DNA of 64,000 bases. Source: Aphrophora alni. Taxonomy: Eukaryota; Arthropoda; Insecta; Hemiptera; Aphrophoridae. This document shows, one piece after another, positions 11,195-21,914 of the stretch. Location: positions 27,113,949 to 27,177,948 of the forward strand of contig OY740774.1 in the NCBI GenBank assembly GCA_963513935.1, in the 5' to 3' direction. The notes below the pieces were generated by a model, which saw only the letters and a program-made list of their open reading frames with translations, had not been told where the DNA came from and did no database searches. Each line of letters opens with the position of its first letter. Position 1 is the stretch's first letter. Both the position numbers and the translations under genes were made by a program.

Positions 11195-11345
11195 TACGAG
11201 TGCCTATTTCTTCTTGAACCCCTTCAGTGAGTGTGGGTCCGAAGAACTTAACTGTATCTAAACCTTTTTACGTAGTCTTGGGTTAGATTTCTCTCTTGAC
11301 CAACTCTTGTTCCTTTCAGGCCCTAACGTTCTTAGAGCCGTGCAT
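11195..11345 (-). repeat. Dispersed ~220-bp repeat family, copy (-)
   Basis: Contains GTGAGTGTGGG, ATCTAAACCTTTTTACGTAG, GGGTTAGATTTCTCTCTTGA, CCAACTCTTGTTC and CCCTAACGTT in the order expected of the reverse strand. The head end is missing. A detached head-like piece (AGGCAAAACACCTCCCGGTC) lies near 11825. Confidence 0.8.
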
Positions 11346-12079
11346 TAGGCCTACACTACTTTCTCTGTGCTACGTCTTTACGAGAAAAAAACTTCTTTTT
11401 TTTTTTTTAATTACCGTTCTTCATATATTTGTCAAAAATCACAAATTTATTCCACCCATCATAGTCTTGTAGCGTATTATGTTTACAATAACACCATCAG
11501 AGTTCAGGCCTGTCCATATGTTATCATATAAAGTTGCGTGCGACAGTTTGTGAATGCTTACCGAGTTCACATGATTACGTCGATGTATCTATTCTGGGTA
11601 TGTAATTATTATTGGAGCATGTGACATCTGCAGTAGGGATGAGACACGCCTTCTCTATTTAATTAAGAAGTTCTATTAGTAAAATAACTACTGGAAAACA
11701 ACCGGTTTGATGCTTAGAACACTATCATAACACTTGAATCTCTAAAATTTATCTTTGCATTTGTTTTGAGCTGGTAATGTAAACATAACCTCAAAGCTAA
11801 TATCTTTTTCCTTGTTCTTTTAAAGGCAAAACACCTCCCGGTCACTATGGTTTTAAAAAATAAATTGATTGACCATCATGTTACGCAGTACATCATCCAA
11901 CCGTACAAGCTGATCCTCTAAAATTAATGGCCAAAAAAGTTGGTTTCTTAGGCCTTGTAGGAAATGTTAAATTGTATTGGTAGATCAAGGGGTCTTGTCC
12001 AATATACACAAGAGGGTAAATTTATTTAGCAGGTGTTACACAGGTTTTATAAACCTTGTAATTGTGTGTATCACTAATT
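11346..12079. other. No recognisable gene
   Basis: Ordinary AT-rich sequence, apart from the repeat-head fragment near 11820-11850. Confidence 0.4.
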
Positions 12080-12330
12080 TCTTGATCTCTCAGGGACTTA
12101 CTTTAGTGAAAATGGGCTTGGCAATCTCGAGGCGCTTAGCTTTTTTTTATGTTCTCTTGGGTTTGATCCCTCTCTTTAATCTTTCTTATCAGGTCTCTTT
12201 TGACCAACTCTTGTTCTTGTCGGACCCTGGCGTTATTAGAATATTCGAGAGCTAGGGATCGTTATTTTATCTTTTTCTATTTTTTTACAAGGCGATGATG
12301 ACCGAGAGGTTTTTAGCCTATAAACAACAA
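12080..12330 (-). repeat. Dispersed ~220-bp repeat family, near full-length copy (-)
   Basis: Runs from GGGACTTACTTTAGTGA through TTGGCAATCTCGAGG, GACCAACTCTTGTTC and GGCGTTATTAGAATATTCGA to the head AAGGCGATGATGACCGAGAG, then TTTAGCCTATAAACAACA. It ends just before the 29-bp satellite. Confidence 0.85.
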
Positions 12331-12341
12331 ATAAAAAAACT

Positions 12342-12481
12342 ACTTTCTTGACGTCGGCTAGGCGCTAACTACTTTCTTGAAGTCGGCTAGGCGCTAACTA
12401 CTTTCTTGAAGTCGGCTAGGCGCTAACTACTTTCTTGAAGTCGGCTAGGCGCTAACTACTTTCTTGACGTCGGCTAGGCGC
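12342..12481. repeat. 29-bp satellite, left array
   Basis: About five tandem copies of a 29-bp unit (TAACTACTTTCTTGA-a/c-GTCGGCTAGGCGC). There are no unique spacers between units, so this is a satellite, not a CRISPR array. The array stops at GGCGC, where the LTR-like insert begins. Confidence 0.95.
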
Positions 12482-13134
12482 TGTTAGGAATAAGTTAATA
12501 TTAGGTTAATATTAGGTTATATTAGGAAGAAATCATATTCACAAAGCTCAGAATGACCCAATTATTGTGAAACAATTAAAAAATGTTGAAATGCTTGACT
12601 TGCAAACTCAACTAGGTTACCAAGACTCCTAAAGGTATATAAGCGATCAGCAGGATTTGGAGAGGTCTCTTGTCTTTTTGGAGCTTGGAAGATACACGGC
12701 TGTGTGGCTAGCCGTGGTGGAAGATGGCCCTAGGAAATCTACTCGACAAACCGTAAGCAAGCATTTCTATACATAAAGTTACCAATAAAAACATTTATAA
12801 TTTCTTTCATTTAATATATAATAATAGTTGGAATACTTCTGGGCTTTGAATAAATAATATGGTTTTGTTTTATTGTTTAATTAAATTCCTATTATTGTAT
12901 TAAAGTTTTGTAGTTAAATTATTGTATTAAAGTTTTGTAGTTAAATTATTGTATTAAAGTTTTGTATTTAAATTATTGTATTAAAGTCTTGAAGTAAAGT
13001 GTTGTAGTAAAGTATCAGGGAAATGGATATAAGTTTAATGTCAAAGATAAGAGCTAATAAAATACTGAACCACTGATCTGATATTTAATTAATAAATAAG
13101 AACCCAGGCATATTTTAGAGGGCCGTTCATAATA
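12482..13134 (+). mobile_element. Solo-LTR-like insertion within the satellite
   Basis: This 653-bp non-satellite block splits the 29-bp array. It begins TGTTAGG and ends TTCATAATA, consistent with a TGTTA...TAACA LTR whose final C has mutated. The satellite bases GCGC are present on both sides (12478-12481 and 13135-13138), a 4-bp target duplication. Inside are a TATA box (TATATAAG at 12635-12642) and AATAAA at 12784-12789, the promoter and polyadenylation order of an LTR. No internal coding region is present, so LTR-LTR recombination is inferred. The superfamily (Bel/Pao or Gypsy) is not determined. Confidence 0.65.
12886..13005. repeat. 27-bp tandem repeat inside the LTR-like insert
   Basis: About four copies of TTAAATTATTG then TATTAAAGTTTTGTAG, the later ones decaying (AAGTCTTGAAG). 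They sit downstream of the AATAAA signal of the insert. Confidence 0.85.
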
Positions 13135-13505
13135 GCGCTAACTAATTTCTTGACGTCGGCTAGGCGCTAACTAATTTCATGACGTCGGCTAGGCGCTAAC
13201 TACTTTCTTGACGTCGGCTAGGCGCTAACTACATTCTTTACTACTTTCTTGACGTCGGCTAGGCGCTAACTACTTTCTTGATGTCGGCTAGGCGCTAACT
13301 ACTTTCTTGACGTCGGCTAGGCGCTAACTACTTTCTTGACGTCGGCTAGGCGCTAACTACATTCTTTACTACTTTCTTGATGTCGGCTAGGCGCTAACTA
13401 CTTTCTTGATGTCGGCTAGGCGCTAACTACTTTCTTGACGTCGGCTAGGCGCTAACTACTTTCTTGACGTCGGCTAGGCGCTAACTACTTTCTTGATGTC
13501 GGCTA
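13135..13505. repeat. 29-bp satellite, right array
   Basis: About a dozen copies of the same 29-bp unit as at 12342-12481, with C/T variation in GACGTCGG versus GATGTCGG. Two copies carry an extra ACATTCTTTACT insertion (about 41 bp), so a multi-unit block was itself duplicated. The array ends in a hairpin, GACACG-CTTTGCT-CGTGTC, at 13507-13525. Confidence 0.95.
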
Positions 13506-13754
13506 AGACACGCTTTGCTCGTGTCAGTGTCTCGGCCCTTGCAAATCTCATAACTACAAGATTTTCATGGGAGGTCAAGGTTTAAAATTAGATTTTCGAC
13601 AATTAGCTATTTGTCATCGTGAAGATGCGGGGTTGATACCATTAAATTCGGAATTTAATTCTGTTCATTTTGATCTTATTCGGTGTTTTATAAGTTAAAT
13701 AACACACGGTATATAAACAAAATCTGATTAAAATTGTCTGTATTTCAATAACGT

Positions 13755-14870
13755 TCTATACAGGTTGAGTTTTAAATTCCTTCCCTCCCCTTTTTTTATT
13801 TGGCTTAGGTTAGAAAATTGAAACTCCGCATTTCCATATTGGATCTAAATACCTTTTTGATGAGCTTACTGACTGTCCAACTTCAATGGGGGACGGGCCT
13901 CAGGAAGTCAGAAGAAAAACTTTAATCAGAACATAGGTCGATATGTAAATCAAATTAAATGTCTTTGTTAGTAGATGACAGTGCCACAAAGCGGATCCTA
14001 AAAGGTACATCCTATGAAAAATAATGGTGTTTTAAAGTTTACAAAAGAGTACATGCTAGAACCATATTACTGTACCAACACATCTACTTTAATAAACTGT
14101 AACATAACAGTCGACCTGTATTTAATCCCTAAATTTATTAAACTATCTCTCAATAAAATGCCTAATAACGCAAGTAAAAGTTCAAATTTCCCATTTTTAG
14201 CCCATTTTTTAAACTGGAAAGCAGTTTAAAATATCATAACTGGAAATGTTGTTAAAATTAAAATAATGGGACCATAAATTTTGTAGAAAATAAATTAATA
14301 ACAAATTAATAACTTGTCCTTTTTTAATTCCAATTGCACTTTCTTTCTTAGCGTAAAAAGGCGGTGTTAAACGATATATCACATGACCCTCCTTTTATTA
14401 AAATGTTTAGTTCACTCCTACATCTTGGACGGTGATCCCCTACATATATATTTTTTAACACCATAAACGATAGTTCTTTCAGGTGTCTAACATCTTGTAG
14501 GAAAAAATTCTGTAGTAAACTTTACAAAGCAAGGTTATAAAAAATGGTTCTAGCATTTATTAAATTCTTTATTAAAATTTAAAACCCTTTTTTAAGGTGA
14601 ACCTTTTGAGATCCGTTTTGTGGCACTGTGCTCCACTAACAAAGACCTATAATTTGATGTACATATCAAATCAAATGAAATATGATGTCATATCGACCTA
14701 TGCTCATTTAAGACTTTCTTCTGACTTCCCAATTAGAGTTAGACAGTCAGTGACTGGATCACAACCAAGGTATACACACAGTTCAATAAGGATATATGCG
14801 GAGTTTCAATTTTCTAACTTAAACCATGTAAAAAAAAAGGTGGGGGTAGTGACTTAAAACTCACCTTACC
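13755..14870. mobile_element. Foldback element with ~250-bp inverted arms
   Basis: The left arm (about 13760-14012) reads GAGTTTTAA, TTAGAAAATTGAAACTCCGC, GGAAGTCAGAAGAAA, CATAGGTCGATATG and CAGTGCCACAAA. The right arm (about 14592-14868) holds the reverse complement of each in mirrored order, ending TTAAAACTCACC. A shorter TGCTAGAACCAT match continues inward. The frames at 14014 and 14597 are inside this structure and are not genes. No transposase is encoded. Confidence 0.8.
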
Positions 14871-14937
14871 AAATTTCATGTCCCTATCTTATTTATTTTT
14901 TGTGGCCGCTATCGTGCTTAAGTACAGACGACAACGA

Positions 14938-14966
14938 CGACGGACGGACGGACGGACGGACGGACG
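14938..14966. repeat. (ACGG)n microsatellite
   Basis: Seven tandem GGAC/ACGG units, flanked by CGACGACGACGG and CGTCAAATT. Confidence 0.95.
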
Positions 14967-15084
14967 TCAAATTAGTTTTTTCTGCTTCCTGACGTCATGA
15001 AACTTAAAGATCAGTTAAAAATCAGAGTTCGATTACCACCAAACTTACCTCACACTTATTATACTAAGCAAGTAAAAAATCAAG

Positions 15085-15270
15085 AACAGAATATAAAATA
15101 AAGACCCCTAGTCCTCGAATACTCTAATAGAGTCATAGTAGGAAGAGAACAAGAGTTGGTGTAGAGACCATATAGGAAGAATGAAAGAGTTTATCTAACA
15201 CAAAACTACATGAATCCAGTCAAGTCCCTAGTAATTGCTACGTCCGTACTCATTATAGGTAAGCCCCTAA
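15085..15270 (+). repeat. Dispersed ~220-bp repeat family, copy (+)
   Basis: ATAAAATAAAGACCCCTAG, CGAATACTCTAATAG, GAACAAGAGTTGGT, ATTGCTACGTCCGTACTCAT and ATAGGTAAGCCCCTA occur in family order. The copy runs directly into the RT remnant that follows. Confidence 0.85.
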
Positions 15271-16065
15271 AGGCAAAGTTAATAACAAATATGAAGCAAA
15301 GACAAAAAATACAAGAAATAATATCCAGAGGATATAGAATTTCGCAAGAAGTCAGACAAGGACATGTAGTCTCAACATTATTGTTTAACCACTTCATAGA
15401 AAAAGCCAAAAGAAACGTAGAGGTTAACAAAGAAGGAATCATTTAGAATCGAACACTGCAATACCTTGCACTTGTAGATGATGAAACCTTCATATCACAG
15501 AGGGTGGTTTAAGAAGTAGGAGTAAGGATCTATGAAACTAAGATAAAGTACAGGACCGTATAGTGCAGACAGTGAGAGATTAAGACTGACTGCATGTACG
15601 ACATAGAGAACTATAGATTGAACAAGTCGATCATTTTTAATATTTATTCTCCAGTATTGAAAACATATGACAAAAATTCAGGAAGATTGGATTATGAAGG
15701 GGAAGAGGATGGGAGAGGATAATTCTGAGAAGAATCTATGGAGGAATGCAACTAATAGAATGTGGCGGATTAGAACTAGTTGCAAGTTTTATAATTTATA
15801 TGGAGAACCAGTAATTCTTACAATTATTAAGTAAGGTAAGAACAGATGGGCAGGGAAAAGCAGTGAAGAAGGTGTTTCTGGAGACGCCTGAGGGAAGAAG
15901 ATTAAGAGGAAGGCCTAGGAAAAGATGGATGGAGGGTGTGGAGGAGGATCTTAAGAAGTTGGGGGTTACAAGATGGAAAGAACAGAAGTGAAGGACAGAC
16001 GAGCTTGGAAGAGAGTTGTTCTGGAGGCCAGAGCGCCGAGTAGTATTTGTAACATCGTATTACAA
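15271..16065 (+). pseudogene. Non-LTR retrotransposon reverse transcriptase, C-terminal half (degenerate)
   Basis: Plus-strand frames show, with stops and shifts between them: EVRQGHVVSTLLFNHFIEKA (the RQG..LSPLLFN box), LQYLALVDDETF (the YADD active-site box read as LVDD), RRILRRIYGG, WRIRTSCKFYNLYGEPV, then GRRLRGRPRKRWMEGVEEDL and KKLGV-x-RWKEQ, and after one frameshift DRRAWKRVVLEA. The GRPRKRW tail is typical of RTE-like pol proteins common in arthropods. The 5' half of the element (endonuclease and fingers) is missing. The apparent start codon of the first frame lies in the neighbouring repeat and is not real. Confidence 0.8.
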
Positions 16066-16079
16066 TCTACACTTCTCTC

Positions 16080-16560
16080 ATAGTTGATAACCAGAAAAAA
16101 TCCGTAATAAGATCTCTAATGTTATTATTCGGATCTGAAACGTGATCTCTCATCAAAGAAAATGAAAGACAGTTGAGGGTGAGAGGGGGGGGGAATTAAG
16201 TACTCCAATAGATATTCCAAGCAGTCGAAGAAAATGTGGCCAGTAAAAATAAATCAAGAACTCAGTTACCTCTATAGTTCACTAGATTTGGTAATTGAAA
16301 TTTTAAAAAGTAGGCTTGGAGTAGTTGGGTCATCTGTTGAGGATGGAGAATAATAAATCCACAAAAATGATCTTCATAGGAAATGCAAAAAGGAAAAAAA
16401 TAAGAGAACGACTTAGAAAAAGATGGAAAGATGATCTCGTTGAAGATCTACTGAAGATGGGTGTGAGTAAGGAAGTTGGAAAGTAAGAGTTGAAAGTCGA
16501 AGAGGTCGAACGGCTATCATGGAGGATGTGAAGGTTATTCAAGGACAGTAATGCCATGGA
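16080..16560 (+). pseudogene. Second RT C-terminal remnant, tandem to the first
   Basis: Same C-terminal architecture as the upstream copy: SLMLLFGSET-stop-SLIKENE (LLYGSETW box with W lost to TGA), NQELSYLYSSLDLVIEILKS, GHLLRMEN, then ERLRKRWKDDLVEDLLKMGV. Sequence identity to the first copy is low at DNA level, so these look like two family members inserted in the same orientation rather than a recent duplication. Confidence 0.75.
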
Positions 16561-17799
16561 GTAAATAAATTCTGAAGGAGGTGTACTAGGGAAACGGTCG
16601 CGACAGACAGTCGATCCTGTCGAAAGAATGCAATGAAGATGTAACTAAAATAGATTTTAACTCAATTGAACAGGTACAAGAGGAAAGTAGAGGTAGGGTG
16701 TAAGCGGAGTATTCCTGGTGGGAAGATAAAAAGTCTCCTTAATAGACTGAGGTAGAGAATCTAGATAGGAGGACTGGATAGCTTTAAGTGTAAAAATTTC
16801 CCTGAAGACTAGGAATTCAAAAAGGAGGTAACTCAGATACGCATGGTCGTCATTCCCCAAACGGCCAGAGGACGGCAGAGGACCTGCGGACTAAGATTCA
16901 GAAATTTTAATTTAATTTTTTTTAAACTTTAAAAACCAATTTTACACTTCTAGGCAATTTTATTGGTTCAACGATTCGGATACCCCAGCTTAAATACACC
17001 AAAGTTGAATAAAAAAACACAATACACTAATTGTCGTAGTCGATACCTACGTCGACTCTATGTAGCCTACATTTCCAATAAACAAAACATAAGTAAAATG
17101 TTTGTTAGCATGGTATCTATTTGTAAATCTCGGCATTATAAAAACCAAAACTAAAATACACATTAAACCAAAACATTATAAACCTTTTTTCATGTTTGTG
17201 GCCTGTGGGGATGTAATTAATGCATATTCTCAGTTTCAATAAAAAACGATTTTGGTTCTCTCTTTTAGGAAATTGAATGTTGTTTTTGGAAATGGGGTCA
17301 CTTTAATTGACAGGCGGGAATAAAAATGAGAAAATAGAGATTTTTACTGATAAGTCACTTTTTTTTTTTTTTAAATTTAAACGGGAGTATTTTTCTATGT
17401 CGGAAACTAAGCCAGATAGGATGGGTAATTATTGTTGTCAATAATTGTACTATCACCTTGATTTTTTGGCACATTGTTCACCATTCATCCTGTATATATA
17501 TATATATACACACACACAACAATGAGAAGCACACACAAGTTTAAGCTTTTTAAGACGGAGTTTTAAATTAAAACACTAAAATCAAACCACAATTTTTTCC
17601 TCGCTCGCTTATATAGAAAATGTTATCTAATGTGTCAAAATATCCATTTCGTTCAAATATTAGTAAAATATAAAGATTGATGACATAACACGTATGGAAA
17701 ATAACAATTACAACAGTATTATCGGTCATGAATAAATTGGTAAATAACAAAAATTACCCGCGACCGCGCGTTATATAATCAAATACGATTAATGCTGAG
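16561..17799. other. No recognisable gene; (TA)n(CA)n tract
   Basis: The first 300 bases may be the 3' tail of the RT element. A (TA)n(CA)n microsatellite lies at about 17494-17518, preceded by CATCCTGTATATA, which resembles the CACCCTGTATA termini seen elsewhere. Nothing else is identified. Confidence 0.45.
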
Positions 17800-17860
17800 G
17801 ACTTGTTTATGGAACAAAAGAAGCAAATTTAGGCCCTTACATATACAAATATTTTTTTTC
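17795..17860 (-). repeat. Fragment of dispersed family B (-)
   Basis: Reverse complement reads GCCTAAATTTGCTTC, TTTTGTTCCATAAACAAG and TCCTCAGCATT, matching the starts of the copies at 21915 and 43205. A further short copy is at 54715-54775. Confidence 0.6.
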
Positions 17861-18133
17861 AGACGGTGGCCATAGTTCATTGACTGTAGAAGTGACTCTG
17901 TTGGTGACAATTAGTTTAGTGAGTGAGAAAGTTTGTGCAGTATTTTGTATCGTTTATTAATTTACGTAGTTTTTTTTCATGTCACTAGTTACTCCTGCTA
18001 AAATGCCAAGTTTATATCAGAAACGTGTTGCAGTGATGTGTATGTGCAGTTGCATACTTGTTAGGCGCTAGTTGCTTCATATGTATGTCCTAGGCGCATT
18101 CTTGTACCTTTCACAAGGCAAATAAACGATGAG

Positions 18134-18170
18134 AAAATATTGTATTAACTTTCCACACACCCATCCACAA
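18134..18170 (-). repeat. Dispersed GAGAAAGTT motif, copy (-)
   Basis: The reverse complement is GGATGGGTGTGTGGAAAGTT followed by AATACAATATTTTCTC, the extended form with the GGGTGTG leader. It lies 280 bp upstream of the satellite made from the same motif. Confidence 0.6.
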
Positions 18171-18417
18171 AATCAAAATTATATACGTCGTCAATGGAAA
18201 GGATCCGCCGTTGTCAACTTTTTGTGATTTATTTATATATTTAAAAAACCTGAACATTAAAACCCTCGTTTCAAAAAACTCAGTCACACCAAAGCCACAA
18301 TGAACTTTTACCCTACTCGGAGAAATGAAACAAAAAAATATTTGGGTGTGCTTAAGACCACACGTTAGAAGTGAAAACTTGTTTGAAGAGTATGTAACGC
18401 TTATATACTTATGATTT

Positions 18418-19513
18418 TTGTTTTAATATATATATGGGTATGTGAGAAAGTTTGTGCAATATTTTTGCATTGATTTTAGTTTGACTATGTATATGAGTTT
18501 GAGAAAGTTAGTGCAATATTAGATTTTTAGTTTTAATATATATGGGTAAGTGAGAAAGTTTGTGCGATATTTTTGCATTGATTTTAGTTTAACTATGTAT
18601 GTGAATTTTGAGGAAGTTAGTGCAATATTTTTCGTAGATTTTTAGTTTTAATACGTATGGGTATGTGAGAAAGTTTGTGCAACATTTTTGCATTGATTTT
18701 AGTTTGAATATGTATATGAGTTTGAGAAAGTTAGTGCTATATTTTTCGTAGATTTTTAGTTTTAATATGTATGGGTATGTGAGAAAGTTTGTGCTATATT
18801 TTTTTCATTTATACTAGTTTAACTATGTATGCGAATTTTGAGAAAGTTAGTGCAATAATTTTTCGTAGATTTTTAGTTTTAATACGTATGGGTATGTGAG
18901 AAAGTTTGTGCAATATTTTTGCATTGATTTTAGTTTGACTGTATATGAGTTTGAGAAAGTTAGTGCAATATTTTTCGTAGATTTTTGTTTTAATATATAT
19001 GGATATGTGAGAAAGTTTGTGCAACATTTTAGCATTGATGTTAGTTTGACTATGTATATGAGTTTGAGAAAGTTAGTGCTATATTTTTCGTAGATTTTTA
19101 GTTTTAATATGTATGGGTATGTGAGAAAGTTTGTGCTATATTTTTTTTCATTTATACTAGTTTAACTATGTATGCGAATTTTGAGAAAGTTAGTGCAATA
19201 TTTTTCGTAGATTTTTGTTTGACTATGTATATGAGTTTGAGAAAGTTAGTGCAATATTAGATTTTTAGTTTTAATATATATGGGTATGTGAGAAAGTTTG
19301 TGCGATATTTTAGCATTGACTTTAGTTTAACTATGTATGTGAATTTTGAGAAAGTTAGTGCAATATTTTTCGTAGATTTTTAGTTTTAATACGTATGGTT
19401 ATGTGAGAAAGTTTGTGCAACATTTTTGCATTGATTTTAGTTTGACTATGTATATAAGTTTGAGAAAGTTAGTGCAATATTTTTCGTAGATTTTTAGTTT
19501 TAATATGTATGGG
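18418..19513 (+). repeat. ~114-bp dimeric satellite built from the GAGAAAGTT motif
   Basis: About nine copies of a ~114-bp higher-order unit made of two related ~57-bp halves. Half 1: GGGTATGTGAGAAAGTTTGT then GCAATATTTTTGCATTGA. Half 2: TGAGTTTGAGAAAGTTAGTG then CAATATTTTTCGTAGATT. GGG-containing starts fall at 18436, 18544, 18659, 18773, 18890, about 19001, 19114, 19282 and 19397; the larger 168-bp step reflects one extra half unit. Frames in both strands here are repeat artefacts. Confidence 0.95.
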
Positions 19514-20000
19514 GCGCGCGTATCCGTTGTCTATATATTAAGGTTGCATTACGCTACCGTGCGTGACGCGATTTCTATTGAAAAAGTCCATCCCAAAAAG
19601 TACTCAACGCGCCAATAGAAGTTTTCACTTCAAAAGAGATGGCAATAAAAAGGAGTGCAGTGAAATAACATTGCAAAATAGTACCCTAAGTAATGCTAGA
19701 ATAAACAGCATTTTTCTGGCATCGTTCTCAGAAATGTTAGTATCAGATATTCAAACCAATGTTCCACAAGACAAAGATGATTTCTAGGGTTTTACATGAT
19801 CTCGCAGTAAATAACATCTATGAGTAAAAGTATCACTTAAAATCTACTAATACAAAATGTCTTATTATGATACCTGCCAATAACTCTCAAAACTTGTTTT
19901 AAATATAAACCACCTTCAGCGATGTTTAATATGATCTTTGAATATCTTTCCGCTTGTGTAAAAGTCTTACCTGATCAGCTCTAAATCATGGTTGTAATCT
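19514..20000. other. No recognisable gene
   Basis: A GC-richer junction (GGGGCGCGCGTATCCGTTG) marks the satellite end. A 74-codon frame at 19563-19787 starts from GTG and has no recognised domain. Confidence 0.4.
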
Positions 20001-20905
20001 TCTTCTTCTTCTAAAGCTCTACAACTCTTGATGACTTTTGGCTTTCTTAACTATTCCTCCAGCCTCATCTATCCCCAGAAACTCTCTGCTAGTTCCACAC
20101 ACCGAAAATTCCTATCTCTCGCTCCAGTCCTGCATCCATCTCCTTCGTGACCTCTCTCTCTCTTCCTCATGCCACCTATTCTTAAAAACAAAATCTGTCT
20201 CGACAACTTCTCCAGTTGTATGCTCCCCACATGTCCAAGCCAACTCAATATCCAGCAACTCTCTGCCAGTTCCATACACCGAAAATACTCATGTCTCACT
20301 CCAAGTCCTGCATGCATCCTTCCTGATCTCTCTCTCTTCCTCATGTCACCCATTCTTCCCAACAAAATCTGTCTTGACAACCTCTCCAGTAGCATCCTCC
20401 CCACATGTCCAAGGCAACTCAATAAAATCTTCACAAATCGCACGATGTCCTTACTGTCTATTTCTACATTCTTCAGAGTTCTCCACTCACCAAAACTCAT
20501 ATACCAGCCGATTGATTATTCAAGACATGTAGCACACTGGAATTGCAGCTGAAAGTGTCTATGTCTCAGCTCTATATGTCACCATCAGTCTATTAAGAGT
20601 CTTATAATTTTCATTTTAGTTGTCTGGATGAGCAGCTTTAATTTTCATCAGTTTTTTAGTTGGAATACTATACTCTGTTTCCAACAACAATCCTTGTATT
20701 TACTTCTTTAGATATCTTGTTTTATAACTTAAATCTACACCAAGATATGTAATGTAACTTGCACTTCAAAGTCAAAAATTCCCAAATCATCACCTCGCTT
20801 CAAATGATGTTATTTTCATATATTTCATCTTCTTTTCATTTATTTCAAGCCCCCTCTATCGGCGCTCTCTCTGCCCAGCATGTCAAATATTTCTTTCAGT
20901 ACTGC
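20001..20905 (-). pseudogene. Non-LTR retrotransposon RT thumb/C-terminus, degenerate (-)
   Basis: Reading the minus strand from 20905: EINEKKMKYM-like (the NxxKT thumb motif), DDLGIFDFEV, VTYLGVDLSYK (the F/YLG box), PTKKLMKIKAA, then CLGHVGRMLLERLSRQILLG and MRKRER, the GHV-x-RM..L..KIL..GRRxRGRP tail. Stops and shifts separate the blocks. The family resembles that of the two plus-strand remnants at 15.3-16.6 kb. Confidence 0.7.
20069..20428 (-). repeat. ~180-bp tandem duplication within the RT tail
   Basis: TATCCccAgaAACTCTCTG starts at 20069 and TATCCAGCAACTCTCTG at 20250. Both run through CCGAAAAT, CCTGCAT, TCTTCCTCATG, CCATTCTT, AAAATCTGTCT and CCCCACATGTCCAAG. The duplication repeats the LGHVG...CMELAES segment of the RT tail, so the open frame is longer than the ancestral domain. 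Confidence 0.85.
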
Positions 20906-21164
20906 TTGGTTCTAGCCACTAATACTGTATGAAATCATAGTTATAATGGTCTGTCTTAAGAGTGCCAATGTCGATTCAGGACCTATTGAAGGAGTTTGAT
21001 GAATCCATCTTGGCCAACATATTTCCTTTTTTTTATTTCCAGCAACTCAAGGCATGTTTTCTCAATACCCACAGAGCTTAACAATGCTCGTAATTTATAC
21101 AGATTATCATTGAAGTCTTACTAAGACAAACTCTTTTGGTTTTATTTTACTTAAAAGTCAACTT

Positions 21165-21380
21165 CTTTCAGGCGAAAAGCCTGCCTTAAAAAATAATAAG
21201 AAAACATAAAACAAAGATCCCAAGTTTGAATACTCTAATAGTGTCAAGATTAGTTGATCTAAAGATACCTGATAGGAAAGATCAAAGAGAGGGATATAAT
21301 GCAACAAGACAACATGATAAAAGGTATAGATCCCTCAGGATTGCCAAGCACTTACTCACTATAGGTAAGCCCCTGAGGCC
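21165..21380 (+). repeat. Dispersed ~220-bp repeat family, copy (+)
   Basis: CAGGCGAAAAGCCTGCCTTA (head hairpin), AATACTCTAATAGTGTCA, GATAGGAAAGATCAAAGAGA, GATTGCCAAGCACTTACTCA and CTATAGGTAAGCCCCTGAGG occur in order. This copy is close to full length at both ends. Confidence 0.85.
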
Positions 21381-21914
21381 CAGAATCCTGAAGAAATTGA
21401 TAGGTAATATAATCATTGTAACAGGTATAAATCCAACATGGATTTGAACTCTCTATTCTATGATATAAGTATACCTTGGAAATCACAAATGACATATCTT
21501 ACTGAATGTGGTCCACATTTTAGAAAGTACAAATGGAAATCTCCATAAATGTTTATCAAATACTCCTCTCTTTCAATGAATATATGAGGAGGAAAACAGC
21601 ACAAAACTGCTATTTGTTTAGAAAATACAACTGACAGACAAAGAAAAAATAGATCAGGGAAGCTAAAATTGCAACTGCCAAAAGATTAGAACACGGGAGA
21701 ACTTCTGACCGTGGTGAAGTTCTGAATAACACGAACATCTCAATCTTAGAGGATAGACTATAGCCAAGAAGAAATAAATGGTTTAACAACATTGCACAAA
21801 CCCTCTCACACAACCATTCATAATAAAAAATACTAAAGAAACAACACTATTGAGCGTAAAAATGTCAGTTCAGTGAAAAAAGTAAAATGAACCATGGGCA
21901 CCATCTTTAAACCT
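21381..21914. other. No recognisable gene
   Basis: Possible retroelement-derived sequence at 21480-21830, but no motif is clear enough to name. Confidence 0.35.

Noticed and set aside
12342..13505. Regular 29-bp repeats that look like a CRISPR array
   Set aside because: Units are directly adjacent with no unique spacers and the DNA is animal nuclear; it is a satellite.
19563..19787. 74-codon plus-strand ORF with protein-like composition
   Set aside because: Starts from GTG only, no domain recognised, next to a satellite; length is within chance.
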